From: DASPSM01 sp036008465
GTDB lineage: Bacteria > Planctomycetota > Planctomycetia > Planctomycetales > Planctomycetaceae
NCBI GenBank assembly: GCA_036008465.1
Contig: DASYNP010000187.1
Location: forward strand, 71,227-135,226
Direction: 5' to 3'
DNA length: 64,000 nt
The notes under the pieces are model-generated. The model was not told where the DNA came from. It saw nothing but the letters and a program-made list of their open reading frames with translations, and ran no database searches. Of this stretch, positions 54,282-62,689 are shown one piece after another. Both the position numbers and the translations under genes were made by a program. Every line of letters starts with the position of its first letter. Position 1 is the first letter of the stretch.

Positions 54282-56657
54282 ATGTCAGCAGCGCAAGGCG
54301 ACGGAAGGCAGAAAGAGGATCAATCGAGTGAGCCCGCGACGGGCTGTGGGCCAAACGCACCGGGCCGGTTCTCTCAAGAAAACTACCACCATCCGGCAGC
54401 CGCTTGGGGCGCGGCCAAGAGCGTCGGATTAGTCCTCTTGCGACAAGGGGAACTGGTCGACGGCACGCGAGCCGTGTTTCGAATGAACCACGAGAACGGT
54501 GGCTTCGACTGTCCCGGCTGTGCCTGGCCCGATGATCGCAAGGGCCTGCGCATGGACATCTGCGAGAACGGCATCAAGCACGTCACGTGGGAGATGACCC
54601 GGAAGCGCGTCACCCGCGAATTCTTTGCGGCCCATGCCGTGTCCGAGCTGCTGACCTGGAGTGACTTCGCCCTGGAGGACGTGGGGCGGCTAACCGAGCC
54701 GATGTCCTACAACGCGACGACGGACCGTTATGAGCCGATTTCCTGGAACGAAGCCTTCGCACTGATCGGCGAACGTCTGCGGGGTCTGGCGAGTCCGCAC
54801 CAGGCTTCCTTCTATACCTCGGGGCGACTCAGCAACGAGGCGACCTTCCTGTACCAGCTCTTCGTTCGTGAATTTGGCACGAATAATCTGCCCGACTGTT
54901 CCAACATGTGTCACGAGGCCAGCGGGCGGGCGCTCACGGCCGCACTGGGAACCGGAAAAGGGACAGTCGACCTGGTCGATTGGCAGAAGGCCGACGCGAT
55001 CTTCGTGATCGGCGTCAATGCCGCGACCAACACACCGCGGATGCTCACTGCTCTGGCGGACGGCGTCAAAGAGCGAGGATTGAAGATCGTCCACATCAAT
55101 CCGCTGGTCGAGGCCGCTGCCACGCGGGCCATCACACCGCACGAGATCCTCGACATGATGTTGTTTCGCGCCACGCCGACCAGCAGCCTGAACCTCCAGC
55201 CGCGGATCGGCGGAGACATGGCACTGATGCGTGGAATTGCCAAACACCTGCTGGAGGCGGCGCGCACGGACCCGACGGCGATTGACTCGGCCTTTATCCA
55301 CCGCCACACCGCGGGGTTTGCGGCGTACCGCACCGCGTGCGACGCGGTCACTTGGGACCAGCTAGTGCGCCAATCTGGCGTGTCCGAGGACCAGATCCGC
55401 GCGGCCGCGGAGATCTATCGCCAGGCCCGTGCCTGCGTCATCAGTTGGTGCTTGGGCCTCACCCAGCAGAACCACGGAGTGGACACGATCCGCGAGATCG
55501 TCAACGTTCTCCTCTTGCGGGGCAACATCGGCCGGGAGGGGGCCGGTCCCTGCCCGATCCGAGGGCACAGCAATGTGCAGGGCAATCGGACCTGTGGCGT
55601 AAACCACCGCCCTTCGGAGCCCTGGCTGGCGCGGCTGGACGCCGCCTGTGGGATCACCTCGCCTCGCGCGCATGGGCTCGACACCGTGCGAACGATCAAG
55701 GCCATGCACCGGGGCGACGTCAAAGTGTTTGTGGGTATGGGAGGCAACTTCGCGATGGCGACGCCGGACAGAAACCTCACATTCGAGGCTCTGCGCCGCT
55801 GCGAATTGACCGTGCACGTTAATACGAAGCTCAACCGCAGCCACCTAATCCACGGGCGCCAGGCTCTGATCCTGCCGTGCCTCGGACGCACTGAGCGCGA
55901 CATCCAGCGCGCGGGGCTGCAGCAGGTCACGGTCGAGGATTCCATGAGTATGGTCCACCTGTCGAAGGGGATGAAGGAGCCAGCCTCGCCGCAGCTGCGT
56001 TCCGAGCCGGCCGTCATTGCCGGGATTGCTCTCGCGACGCTGCCCGAGTCTCGCACACCTTGGGAGGAGTACATCGCTGATTACGACCGCATCCGGGACA
56101 AGATGGCCGAAGCGATCGATGGGTTCGAGGACTTCAACCGGCGCGTTTGCCAGCCGCTGGGGTTCCGACTCAAGCAGCCCGCCCGAGAGCTGGTGTTCAA
56201 AACCGAAACGAGTTGCGCGAACTTTTCCGCGGCTCCGCTACCCGACGTTTGTTTGCCGCCCGGCCGGCTGATGTTGGGGACCATGAGGTCGCACGACCAG
56301 TTTAATACCACGATCTATTCCGATAACGATCGCTACCGGGGCGTGAAGAACCTCCGGACGCTGTTGTTAATGAATGAGGACGACATGCGCGAGCGCGGAC
56401 TTGGGGAGTTCGCGTTGATCGACGTCACCAGCTTTGCCAAGGACGGCTCGACGCGCTCGGTGCGAGGGTATCGGGCTGTGCGCTACAACATCCCGCGAGG
56501 GTGCACAGCCGGCTACATGCCCGAGCTCAACGTGCTTTGCCCGATCGACGACTACAGCCCACAAAGCGACCAGCCCTTGATGAAGCACATGGTCGTCGAA
56601 GTGACAGCGTCTCGCCTCCCAAATGCGAGCGCGACGACTCAAGGGGTTACCGCATGA
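54282..56657 (+). CDS. FdhF/YdeP-family molybdopterin oxidoreductase (formate-dehydrogenase-like)
   Basis: 791 residues. N-terminal CPGC (Cys77, Cys80) with Cys94 downstream, and a full-length molybdopterin-binding body (FAALL-like ISWNEAFALIGERL, then VIGVNAATNTPRML, LLRGNIGREGAGPCPIRGHS). The position of the selenocysteine/cysteine of FdhF (ARVUHG) reads SNMCHEASG, so Cys210 is the probable molybdenum ligand with His211 beside it. No electron-transfer partner subunit is adjacent. The stop overlaps fdhD by 4 bases. The family is linked to formate oxidation or acid resistance; with fdhD and an oxalate decarboxylase next to it, formate is the likely substrate. Confidence 0.88.
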   Translation: MSAAQGDGRQKEDQSSEPATGCGPNAPGRFSQENYHHPAAAWGAAKSVGLVLLRQGELVDGTRAVFRMNHENGGFDCPGCAWPDDRKGLRMDICENGIKHVTWEMTRKRVTREFFAAHAVSELLTWSDFALEDVGRLTEPMSYNATTDRYEPISWNEAFALIGERLRGLASPHQASFYTSGRLSNEATFLYQLFVREFGTNNLPDCSNMCHEASGRALTAALGTGKGTVDLVDWQKADAIFVIGVNAATNTPRMLTALADGVKERGLKIVHINPLVEAAATRAITPHEILDMMLFRATPTSSLNLQPRIGGDMALMRGIAKHLLEAARTDPTAIDSAFIHRHTAGFAAYRTACDAVTWDQLVRQSGVSEDQIRAAAEIYRQARACVISWCLGLTQQNHGVDTIREIVNVLLLRGNIGREGAGPCPIRGHSNVQGNRTCGVNHRPSEPWLARLDAACGITSPRAHGLDTVRTIKAMHRGDVKVFVGMGGNFAMATPDRNLTFEALRRCELTVHVNTKLNRSHLIHGRQALILPCLGRTERDIQRAGLQQVTVEDSMSMVHLSKGMKEPASPQLRSEPAVIAGIALATLPESRTPWEEYIADYDRIRDKMAEAIDGFEDFNRRVCQPLGFRLKQPARELVFKTETSCANFSAAPLPDVCLPPGRLMLGTMRSHDQFNTTIYSDNDRYRGVKNLRTLLLMNEDDMRERGLGEFALIDVTSFAKDGSTRSVRGYRAVRYNIPRGCTAGYMPELNVLCPIDDYSPQSDQPLMKHMVVEVTASRLPNASATTQGVTA

Positions 56658-57547
56658 CTCCGATCCAGACAGACCAGGGAGTCGTTGGCGTAGTCATGGA
56701 AAGGGTCGTCGGGGCGACGTCCGCCCGACGCACCGACACGCTTTCCATCGAGGAGCCCCTGGAGATCCGCCTCGTCATCGACGAAGAATCGTCGGGCCGG
56801 TCCGTCGCAGTCACCATGCGAACGCCCGGGGACGACCGCGATCTGGCCGCCGGCTTTCTCTTCACCGAGGGGATCGTTTCAAAGCCCGACGAAATTGCCG
56901 ACATCCGCTGCGAGCGATGTAACGTGGTCCGGGTCGTCCTGCAGCACGGAGTGAAAGTCGATCTCGGGCTTCTCGAACGTCACTCGTTCGTAGCGTCGAG
57001 TTGCGGAGTGTGCGGCAAGCGGTCGATCGCGGCGATCCGAGTGCGCTGTAAGTACCCAATTGCCGGCGGAGAGCCGCGATTGGCCAGTGACATTGTCCAC
57101 TCCCTGCCCGATGCGCTCGTCGCAGCTCAGGAAGACTTTGCCTCCACCGGGGGAATTCATGGCTGCGGGCTGTTCGACCAAACGGGAACGCTGCTGCTGG
57201 TCCGCGAAGATGTCGGAAGACACAATGCACTCGACAAGCTGATTGGAGCCCAATTCCTGGCTGGGGCGCTGCCTCTGTCTGACCGGATTGTGCTCGTCAG
57301 TGGTCGGGCAAGTTTTGAGCTGGTGCAGAAGGCTGCGGAGGCGGGCGTGCCGATCCTGGCTGCCGTTGGCGCGCCGTCGAGTCTCGCGGTCCAGCTCGCG
57401 CAAAAATGCGGCATGACCCTGTTGGGTTTTGTGCGAAACAACCGCTTTAACGTGTACGCGGGCTTCGATCGGATCGACGGTCTAAGGCCGGGCGGTCCAC
57501 AGATTCATGAGTCGACGATGACCTATCCGTTGCAGCACTATCCTTGA
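56654..57547 (+). CDS. fdhD: FdhD sulfur-transfer protein for formate dehydrogenase
   Basis: 297 residues from the ATG overlapping the oxidoreductase stop; the upstream in-frame extension is a shadow. FdhD carries a redox Cys pair (SSCGVCGK, at about residues 116-123) that transfers sulfur from IscS to the molybdenum cofactor before it enters formate dehydrogenases. Conserved blocks GIHGCGLFD and REDVGRHNALDKLIG are present. Translational coupling to the preceding gene supports that gene being a formate-dehydrogenase-type enzyme. Confidence 0.95.
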   Translation: MTPIQTDQGVVGVVMERVVGATSARRTDTLSIEEPLEIRLVIDEESSGRSVAVTMRTPGDDRDLAAGFLFTEGIVSKPDEIADIRCERCNVVRVVLQHGVKVDLGLLERHSFVASSCGVCGKRSIAAIRVRCKYPIAGGEPRLASDIVHSLPDALVAAQEDFASTGGIHGCGLFDQTGTLLLVREDVGRHNALDKLIGAQFLAGALPLSDRIVLVSGRASFELVQKAAEAGVPILAAVGAPSSLAVQLAQKCGMTLLGFVRNNRFNVYAGFDRIDGLRPGGPQIHESTMTYPLQHYP

Positions 57548-57610
57548 TCATGCCAAACGAAATTGAGTCCGTCAAAAGTTCCAACCACTGTTTTGTGCGA
57601 GGGGACCACA

Positions 57611-58783
57611 ATGACCAACTTTGATCGGAGAGAATTTCTGGCGGGTGCCGCAATCGCCGCCACGGCGACCGCCGCAATGCTTGGAACAAGGAAAGTGGAA
57701 GCGGGCGATCCCAGTTTTATGAACAATGTTCCCGACCCCTTACTGTCCGAGAAGGAACTGCCGACCTTCAAGTTCGCCTTAGAAAAGTCGCATGGGCGGG
57801 GGAGCGGCGACACCTATGCCAAGGAAGCCACCGTCACCCAACTGCCAATCTCCAAGGGGATCGCCGGCGTCACCATGGGGCTCGCGCCGGGTGTCATGCG
57901 GGAGCTGCACTGGCACGCGACTGCGGCCGAGTGGGCGTACGTGAACAAGGGGCGAGTGCGGACGACCGTCACCGCCCCCGGGGGGTACGAAGAGACGAAC
58001 GATTTCGAGCCGGGGGATGTGTGGTACTTCCCGCGCGGCCACGCGCACGTCCTCGAGTGCCTGGGAGACGAACCGTGTCACTTCATCCTGATGTTCGACA
58101 ACGGCTACTTCTCAGAGTTCGGCACCTTCAGCATCACCGATTGGATCGGACACACCCCCAAGGAACTCCTGGCGAAGAACTTCGGCCTGCCGGCGTCGAC
58201 CTTCGATGGGTTCCCGAAGAAAGAGGTTTACTTCGCCAAAGGCGCACTGCCGCCGGAAAAGCCGGCGACTCCGGTCGAGGGCTGGAAGCTCCCGCCGCTG
58301 ACGCACAAGTATCGGCTCCTCGCCAATCCGCCTCGGGTCAACAACAAGGGGGGCCGGCTGTGGTTGGCCGATTCCACCAAGTTTCCGATCTCCACCACGT
58401 TTACCGGCGCGGTCCTCGAACTCGATCCGGGGGCGCTGCGGGAACTGCACTGGCACCCAACTGCCGACGAGTGGCAATACGTCCTCAAAGGGAAAGTCAG
58501 CGTCACGCTGTTCGGCTCAGGCGGCCGCTACCGGATCGAGACACTGGAGCAGGGGGACGTCGGCTTTATCCCGCAGGGGTACGGGCACTCGCTTGAGAAT
58601 GTCGGCGACGAGCCGTGCCGCGTCCTGATCGGGTTCAATTCGGGGGTCTACGAAGAGATCGACCTGTCGGAATGGATCGCCTCGAATCCGCTCGACGTGC
58701 TGGCCACCAACTTTGGCCAGCCGGCATCCGTGTTCGAGAAGTTCCCGCGCAAGGATGTGTTCATTACGGACGGCAAGGGGTGA
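57611..58783 (+). CDS. Tat-exported bicupin oxalate decarboxylase
   Basis: 390 residues from the ATG at 57611; a longer start at 57563 would bury the signal. The N-terminus has a Tat-like motif (DRREFLAGAAIAATATAAML). Two complete cupin metal sites follow: His100, His102, Glu107, His146 (RELHWHATAAEWAY ... RGHAHVLE) and His280, His282, Glu287, His326 (RELHWHPTADEWQY ... GYGHSLEN). Both should bind manganese. The lid loop that is SENST in well-studied oxalate decarboxylases reads SEFGT here, keeping the Glu (Glu169). It releases formate and CO2 from oxalate outside the cytoplasm and sits 63 bases after fdhD. Confidence 0.92.
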   Translation: MTNFDRREFLAGAAIAATATAAMLGTRKVEAGDPSFMNNVPDPLLSEKELPTFKFALEKSHGRGSGDTYAKEATVTQLPISKGIAGVTMGLAPGVMRELHWHATAAEWAYVNKGRVRTTVTAPGGYEETNDFEPGDVWYFPRGHAHVLECLGDEPCHFILMFDNGYFSEFGTFSITDWIGHTPKELLAKNFGLPASTFDGFPKKEVYFAKGALPPEKPATPVEGWKLPPLTHKYRLLANPPRVNNKGGRLWLADSTKFPISTTFTGAVLELDPGALRELHWHPTADEWQYVLKGKVSVTLFGSGGRYRIETLEQGDVGFIPQGYGHSLENVGDEPCRVLIGFNSGVYEEIDLSEWIASNPLDVLATNFGQPASVFEKFPRKDVFITDGKG

Positions 58784-58898
58784 TAGGCCGTTTCGCTCAA
58801 GCCCGAAGCCGCCCGGCCGCAGCTCAGGATGGGAACGAAGATTAGCCGGGCTGAAGAGGGGTTTCTCCAGTGAAAGAGTGGCGACCTCGTCGCCTTTA

Positions 58899-59102
58899 AG
58901 CACTTACCAATTGGTCGGGGCGAAGCCGTCGCTGATCCGCAAAGACTACGGGCTGATTCTCGAAGCAGCTGCGGAGGGGTTGGTCCCGATGCCGCTGGCC
59001 TGCTTGATCCACGAGCGGCTGACGGCCATGGTGGCGAAGGGCCGCGAGGATTCCGACTGGGCTGGCTTCGAACGCGAGGTCTCTGAATGTGCGGGATTGT
59101 AG
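58899..59102 (+). pseudogene. C-terminal fragment of a 3-hydroxyisobutyrate-dehydrogenase-like protein
   Basis: Only about the last 67 residues are readable: LIRKDYGLILEAAAEGLVPM, then PLACLIHERLTAMVAKGRED, then DWAGF. This is the terminal helical part of the beta-hydroxyacid dehydrogenase family, including the KDYGL block. Upstream sequence in the same frame is not dehydrogenase-like and no NAD-binding GxGxxG region is found, so the gene is a truncated remnant. Confidence 0.65.
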
Positions 59103-59136
59103 CTCGTCGCCACTCGCCCGTCCGTGACGTCTTCGA

Positions 59137-60807
59137 TCAGAAGTAGATCTGCGTCCGCACCCAGAACAGGTCGCTTGAACTCCGGAAATCGCCACTGGTC
59201 GTGACGACGGGACTTCCGAAGAGGGCGTGTTCCCAGTCGAAGTAGATTTTGACGAACTGGTTGAGGTACCAGTTGGCCCCCACGTCGATCATCTTCGCGT
59301 GGTTGGTCCAAAGGTTCGGATTGGCCAAACCGGCATTGAACACGTCGGAACCCAAGTCGAGCTGGCTGTAGCGGGCGGTCACTTCCCAGGCGCCGAGGCC
59401 GAATCGCCCCTGGCGAAGATCGAACGGTCGCAGCGGCTGGATGAGAGTCCGGTCGCGAATCGTCTCGCCCGTCAGCAGGTAGGCTCCTTGCACGAACCAA
59501 CCGTGGATCGGCACGTGGACATTCGATGCCAGAATGCCGGGCGCATAGCTCTCGTGCCCCCCTTCCACCGCCGACACAGCGGAAAGCCCCGCATAGTAAT
59601 ACGCGAGATGCACCTCCCAGAGTTCCCGAAAGCCTCTCTCGAGAACAGTCGGGTTAAAGGCCAGGAATGCCAGGCTCGCCCCACTGCTCGCCGCCGTGCT
59701 GACTGCCGGATCAGCTCCCGGTGATCGGTTCGTCCGTAGGGTGTCCGGGACCGGATTTTGGTTCTCGTCTCCCAGATCGACCGAGCCGCCGAACTGCAGG
59801 TTTCGCAGCGGGAAATCCTCGGGCGCCGTGTAGAACGGCTTGAAGTTGACGAACCCCTCGAAATCCTGAAGCGAATCAAAGGGACGAAACGAGTTTCGTT
59901 GGCCGTCGAAACTGCCCGCGGCGTATTCGACGCGCTCGTCAAGCAGAACGCCATGCGCCATGATGCCGAAGCGCCGATTCGCCTCGAAGTTGTTGGCCCA
60001 GAGTGACCGCTCGGGCGCCATCAAATCCCAGACGTGGATGCGGTAAAACTCATATCCGAACGGGTTCTTGTAGCGACCGATCTCGAGCTGGAGGCGCGGG
60101 TCGTAATTGAAATTCACATAGGCGTCGAGCAGCTGGACCGTGTCGTAAAAGTTCTGAAATGAAAATTCCCACGTGATTGGCTGAGTGACGTTGCCCTCGA
60201 AGTAAATGCGGCTTCGCGGATTGTAAAAACCGCTGCTCGTCTCGAGACCGGGTGTCGGCCTGGAATACAGCATGCCGTCGACCTGCGTCATGCCGCTGAA
60301 TGCGAACCCAAATTCCCGGTCCGCCGTGGTGAAGTGGAAGCCCCCCTCGTCGAAGTCGTAATACGAATCGAGCGTAATTTCTCCCAGATGGAGATTACCG
60401 ACCTCCTGCGCTCGGCCGATGGCGGTCGGATCGCCGCCGGATGCCTTTGAGCCGCCGCCGGCCGTTAGTCCTGGGCTTCGATCGGAAGGGGCGCTCGAGC
60501 CGAATTGGCCATCGAAGCCGCCTGGATTGAGCACAGGCTGCGATTGTGCCGAGGCCAACGTATCGCCGCCGGAAAGTTGCGCGACCGGTTGATTTGCGCG
60601 CAGGATGCGATTCTCTTGGTTCAGCCAGTCAAGGCGCTGTTCCATCGTGGCGAGACGTTCGCGAAGATCTTGCAAACTGGACTCGGTCGGCGAGAGAGGA
60701 GCGATCGGGGCCGCCGAGGGCGTCTGGGCAAGGAGGGCGGCTGGGGCGACGAAAAAACTCAGAGCCAGCCACAGGGAGTGCGGGCGATGCCACGGAGCTT
60801 TGCGCAC
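59137..60807 (-). CDS. OprP/OprO-like outer-membrane porin with N-terminal coiled coil
   Basis: About 556 residues from the GTG at 60807, which has GGAG 8 bases upstream; an ATG at 60858 would add 17 residues before the signal. The signal helix (LWLALSFFVAPAALLAQ) is followed by a coiled coil (ESSLQDLRERLATMEQRLDW), a Gly/Ser-rich linker, and a beta-barrel that is rich in aromatic alternation (LQLEIGRYKNPFGYEFYRIH, EVTARYSQLDLGSD) and ends QIYF. Phosphate-selective porin O/P family by pattern. It is convergent with the remnant at 58899. Confidence 0.85.
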   Translation of the reverse strand: MRKAPWHRPHSLWLALSFFVAPAALLAQTPSAAPIAPLSPTESSLQDLRERLATMEQRLDWLNQENRILRANQPVAQLSGGDTLASAQSQPVLNPGGFDGQFGSSAPSDRSPGLTAGGGSKASGGDPTAIGRAQEVGNLHLGEITLDSYYDFDEGGFHFTTADREFGFAFSGMTQVDGMLYSRPTPGLETSSGFYNPRSRIYFEGNVTQPITWEFSFQNFYDTVQLLDAYVNFNYDPRLQLEIGRYKNPFGYEFYRIHVWDLMAPERSLWANNFEANRRFGIMAHGVLLDERVEYAAGSFDGQRNSFRPFDSLQDFEGFVNFKPFYTAPEDFPLRNLQFGGSVDLGDENQNPVPDTLRTNRSPGADPAVSTAASSGASLAFLAFNPTVLERGFRELWEVHLAYYYAGLSAVSAVEGGHESYAPGILASNVHVPIHGWFVQGAYLLTGETIRDRTLIQPLRPFDLRQGRFGLGAWEVTARYSQLDLGSDVFNAGLANPNLWTNHAKMIDVGANWYLNQFVKIYFDWEHALFGSPVVTTSGDFRSSSDLFWVRTQIYF

Positions 60808-60987
60808 GCTCCCAGCTCCGATCAATAAGCGGATCGCTCCGACTGAAACATCGCCCAATCGTCGTAGTCCGTATTATCGGCATCGGCTTTCATCAAACTT
60901 CGACCGAAAAGGATTTCGGCTGAAGGTTTGGACCCCTGACCGATCGCTCTCGCGAGATTCCGGGAACGAATCACGCGTCCTGTCGCG

Positions 60988-61128
60988 ATTTCCAAGGTGG
61001 GGGAGCTGCCGCTAGAGACGCAGATCGCGCTTTTGCGAGTGCTTCAGAAGCGCGAGATGGAGCGCGATGGAGGAACCAGACCCCTCTTCGGCGACATTCG
61101 AGTCCTAGCAGCCACCAACCGCGACCTG
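60988..61128 (+). pseudogene. Fragment of a sigma-54 activator ATPase domain
   Basis: The frame reads VGELPLETQIALLRVLQKRE, then MERDGGTRPLFGDIRVLAAT and NRDL, the typical segment between Walker B and sensor 1 of NtrC-type activators. The upstream and downstream parts of the domain are missing or out of frame. It is not a copy of the intact activator at 62690, whose equivalent segment is VGDIPPELQPKLLRALQEQE, so it comes from a different paralogue. Confidence 0.75.
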
Positions 61129-61880
61129 CTGGGTCGAGTACCTTGCGTGTACTGCCACTACCAGCGCGATCTGAGTAGACGCCCGCGCTTTAGATGCTGT
61201 CGGTTAAGCGGTCGTGACCGCGGGGTGTCTGGGAAAACACTCGGCGATGAGGCAGTCAATCAGGAGCCGTGCAAATCGCCGATAGAAATGCTCAATCTGA
61301 ACGGCGAGCCGGGCAAGCTATTGGTCCGGTCGGCTAAATCGTGGCCCGCGCTTCCAGGGGGATGCGCGGATTGGTGGAAAGAACATTTGGCCAACAGGAT
61401 TGATGGCGTCGTGTTGTAGCCCAGGCGGTGGACCCGGTCTTACTGCGCAGAAGCACGAGCCGCGATCGGTGCGCGGACATCAATTCCGAAGCATCCCCAC
61501 GGGTCTCAATGCCGACTCCTCGACAATTGTCGAGTTTTCGGCGCGTAAGCGGCGCACGGCAATCTCGACGTGTTTCGTGAGTTCGCCGAAACGAGTGCCG
61601 CGGTAACGAACCGCTGGATTGGGCCCAACCTCGTCTGCGGGACCAAGGACGGACAAAGGCTCGGGGGCCGGTTGGGATGCCGAAGAACGCCGGGCAGATG
61701 CGTGGCGTAAGGATTCCCGTGTTGGAGCGGCGCGCGTTTAGCTGCTGAGCTTGTAGGGCTCTCAAGCGCCGGCAAGGTCACGACTACCTTCCTGCGGAAG
61801 GAGGAGCCCTGTCGATCGAATTGCTCTCAAAACTCGTGAGAACGCAACGCGAGGGTTCGTCAGCAGTTGGAGGACGGGCG
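61129..61880. other. Degraded region without a clear gene
   Basis: 752 bases next to the activator fragment. Frames are short. On the minus strand, 61480-61743 is open without a standard ATG start and ends GTRFGELTKHVEIAVRRLRA then a short tail; codon choice looks coding-like, so it may be another remnant. I see no transposase or inverted-repeat boundary. Confidence 0.4.
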
Positions 61881-62252
61881 ATGTGTAGCGCAGGAATCAC
61901 GCCCGAACGTTTTGTATGCGACCGATCTAAATCAACACGGATTACACCAGCAGCCCCAATTTTCGCGGGAGTCATGCTGTTCGTAGGCGCTGTTTCCTTG
62001 TACGACGGTTACCTTGTTCTTCGCACGGGGGACGAAATCCGCCAGTTCGAGAAGAACCCGGTTGGGCTGTTCCTGATTGAACACAACCACGGCGACCCAA
62101 TCGTGTTCTTGATCGTCAAGGCGATTGGCACGTGCATCGTATTGTCCGCTCTGGCCCTGTTGTACCGCCGTTCGCAGCGGATCGCCTTTCCTGTCGCATC
62201 GGCGCTGATGCTTTTTCAGGCAGGCCTCCTCATCTTCCTCGTGCGCGCCTGA
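61881..62252 (+). CDS. Small three-pass membrane protein
   Basis: 123 residues from the ATG at 61881, preceded by GGAGG with 7-base spacing; the longer frame from 61821 is less likely. Three hydrophobic segments at about 26-45, 73-92 and 102-120, separated by a conserved-looking loop with GDEIRQFEKNPVG and HNHGDPIVF. I do not recognise the family. Confidence 0.65.
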   Translation: MCSAGITPERFVCDRSKSTRITPAAPIFAGVMLFVGAVSLYDGYLVLRTGDEIRQFEKNPVGLFLIEHNHGDPIVFLIVKAIGTCIVLSALALLYRRSQRIAFPVASALMLFQAGLLIFLVRA

Positions 62253-62689
62253 CCGTGAACGATTAGCTTTGGCCGGACGATCCCGAGTGCTACCGGTGAT
62301 CAATGCTCGGCTCGAGTCACTCTCGGACCAATCGTGGGCGCCGTGAGGAGGCTGTGAGTCAGCAGATCGCTTCGACGGACCGCGGTTGGTGGTCGACCGC
62401 GATCTCCGACTGCCACCGCAGAAAAGCAGTGGCACTGGCTCAAGGTGCGGATTCTCACCTCCCTGATCTGTGAGATGTCGCGTCGCAACGCGCGCTATGG
62501 ACTCGTCAGCGTGTGTGCGCCACGAGCCATGGCGGGGGCATCTCTTCTCACTCGGGAGTGACGAAATGCTGCGGGCCACGAACGCGTAGAATAAACTGGG
62601 TGATCTGGCAGGGCCGAAGGCTTGGCGCCTTCGCCCAGTGGGGTTCCCGGTTGCTTCGCGGTGAGTGGCGGTTTGGAGTGGCTTAAGTG
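62253..62689. other. Intergenic region upstream of the FhlA-like activator
   Basis: 437 bases between two plus-strand genes. Minus-strand frames through it (61932-62990) are shadows. No ribosome site stands out for the next gene; its ATG overlaps a TGA of a short frame. No hairpin or repeat seen. Confidence 0.4.

Noticed and set aside
53878..54360. Minus-strand 160-codon frame before the oxidoreductase gene
   Set aside because: It overlaps the oxidoreductase start and shows no domain, signal or ribosome site, although its last 50 residues look faintly protein-like.
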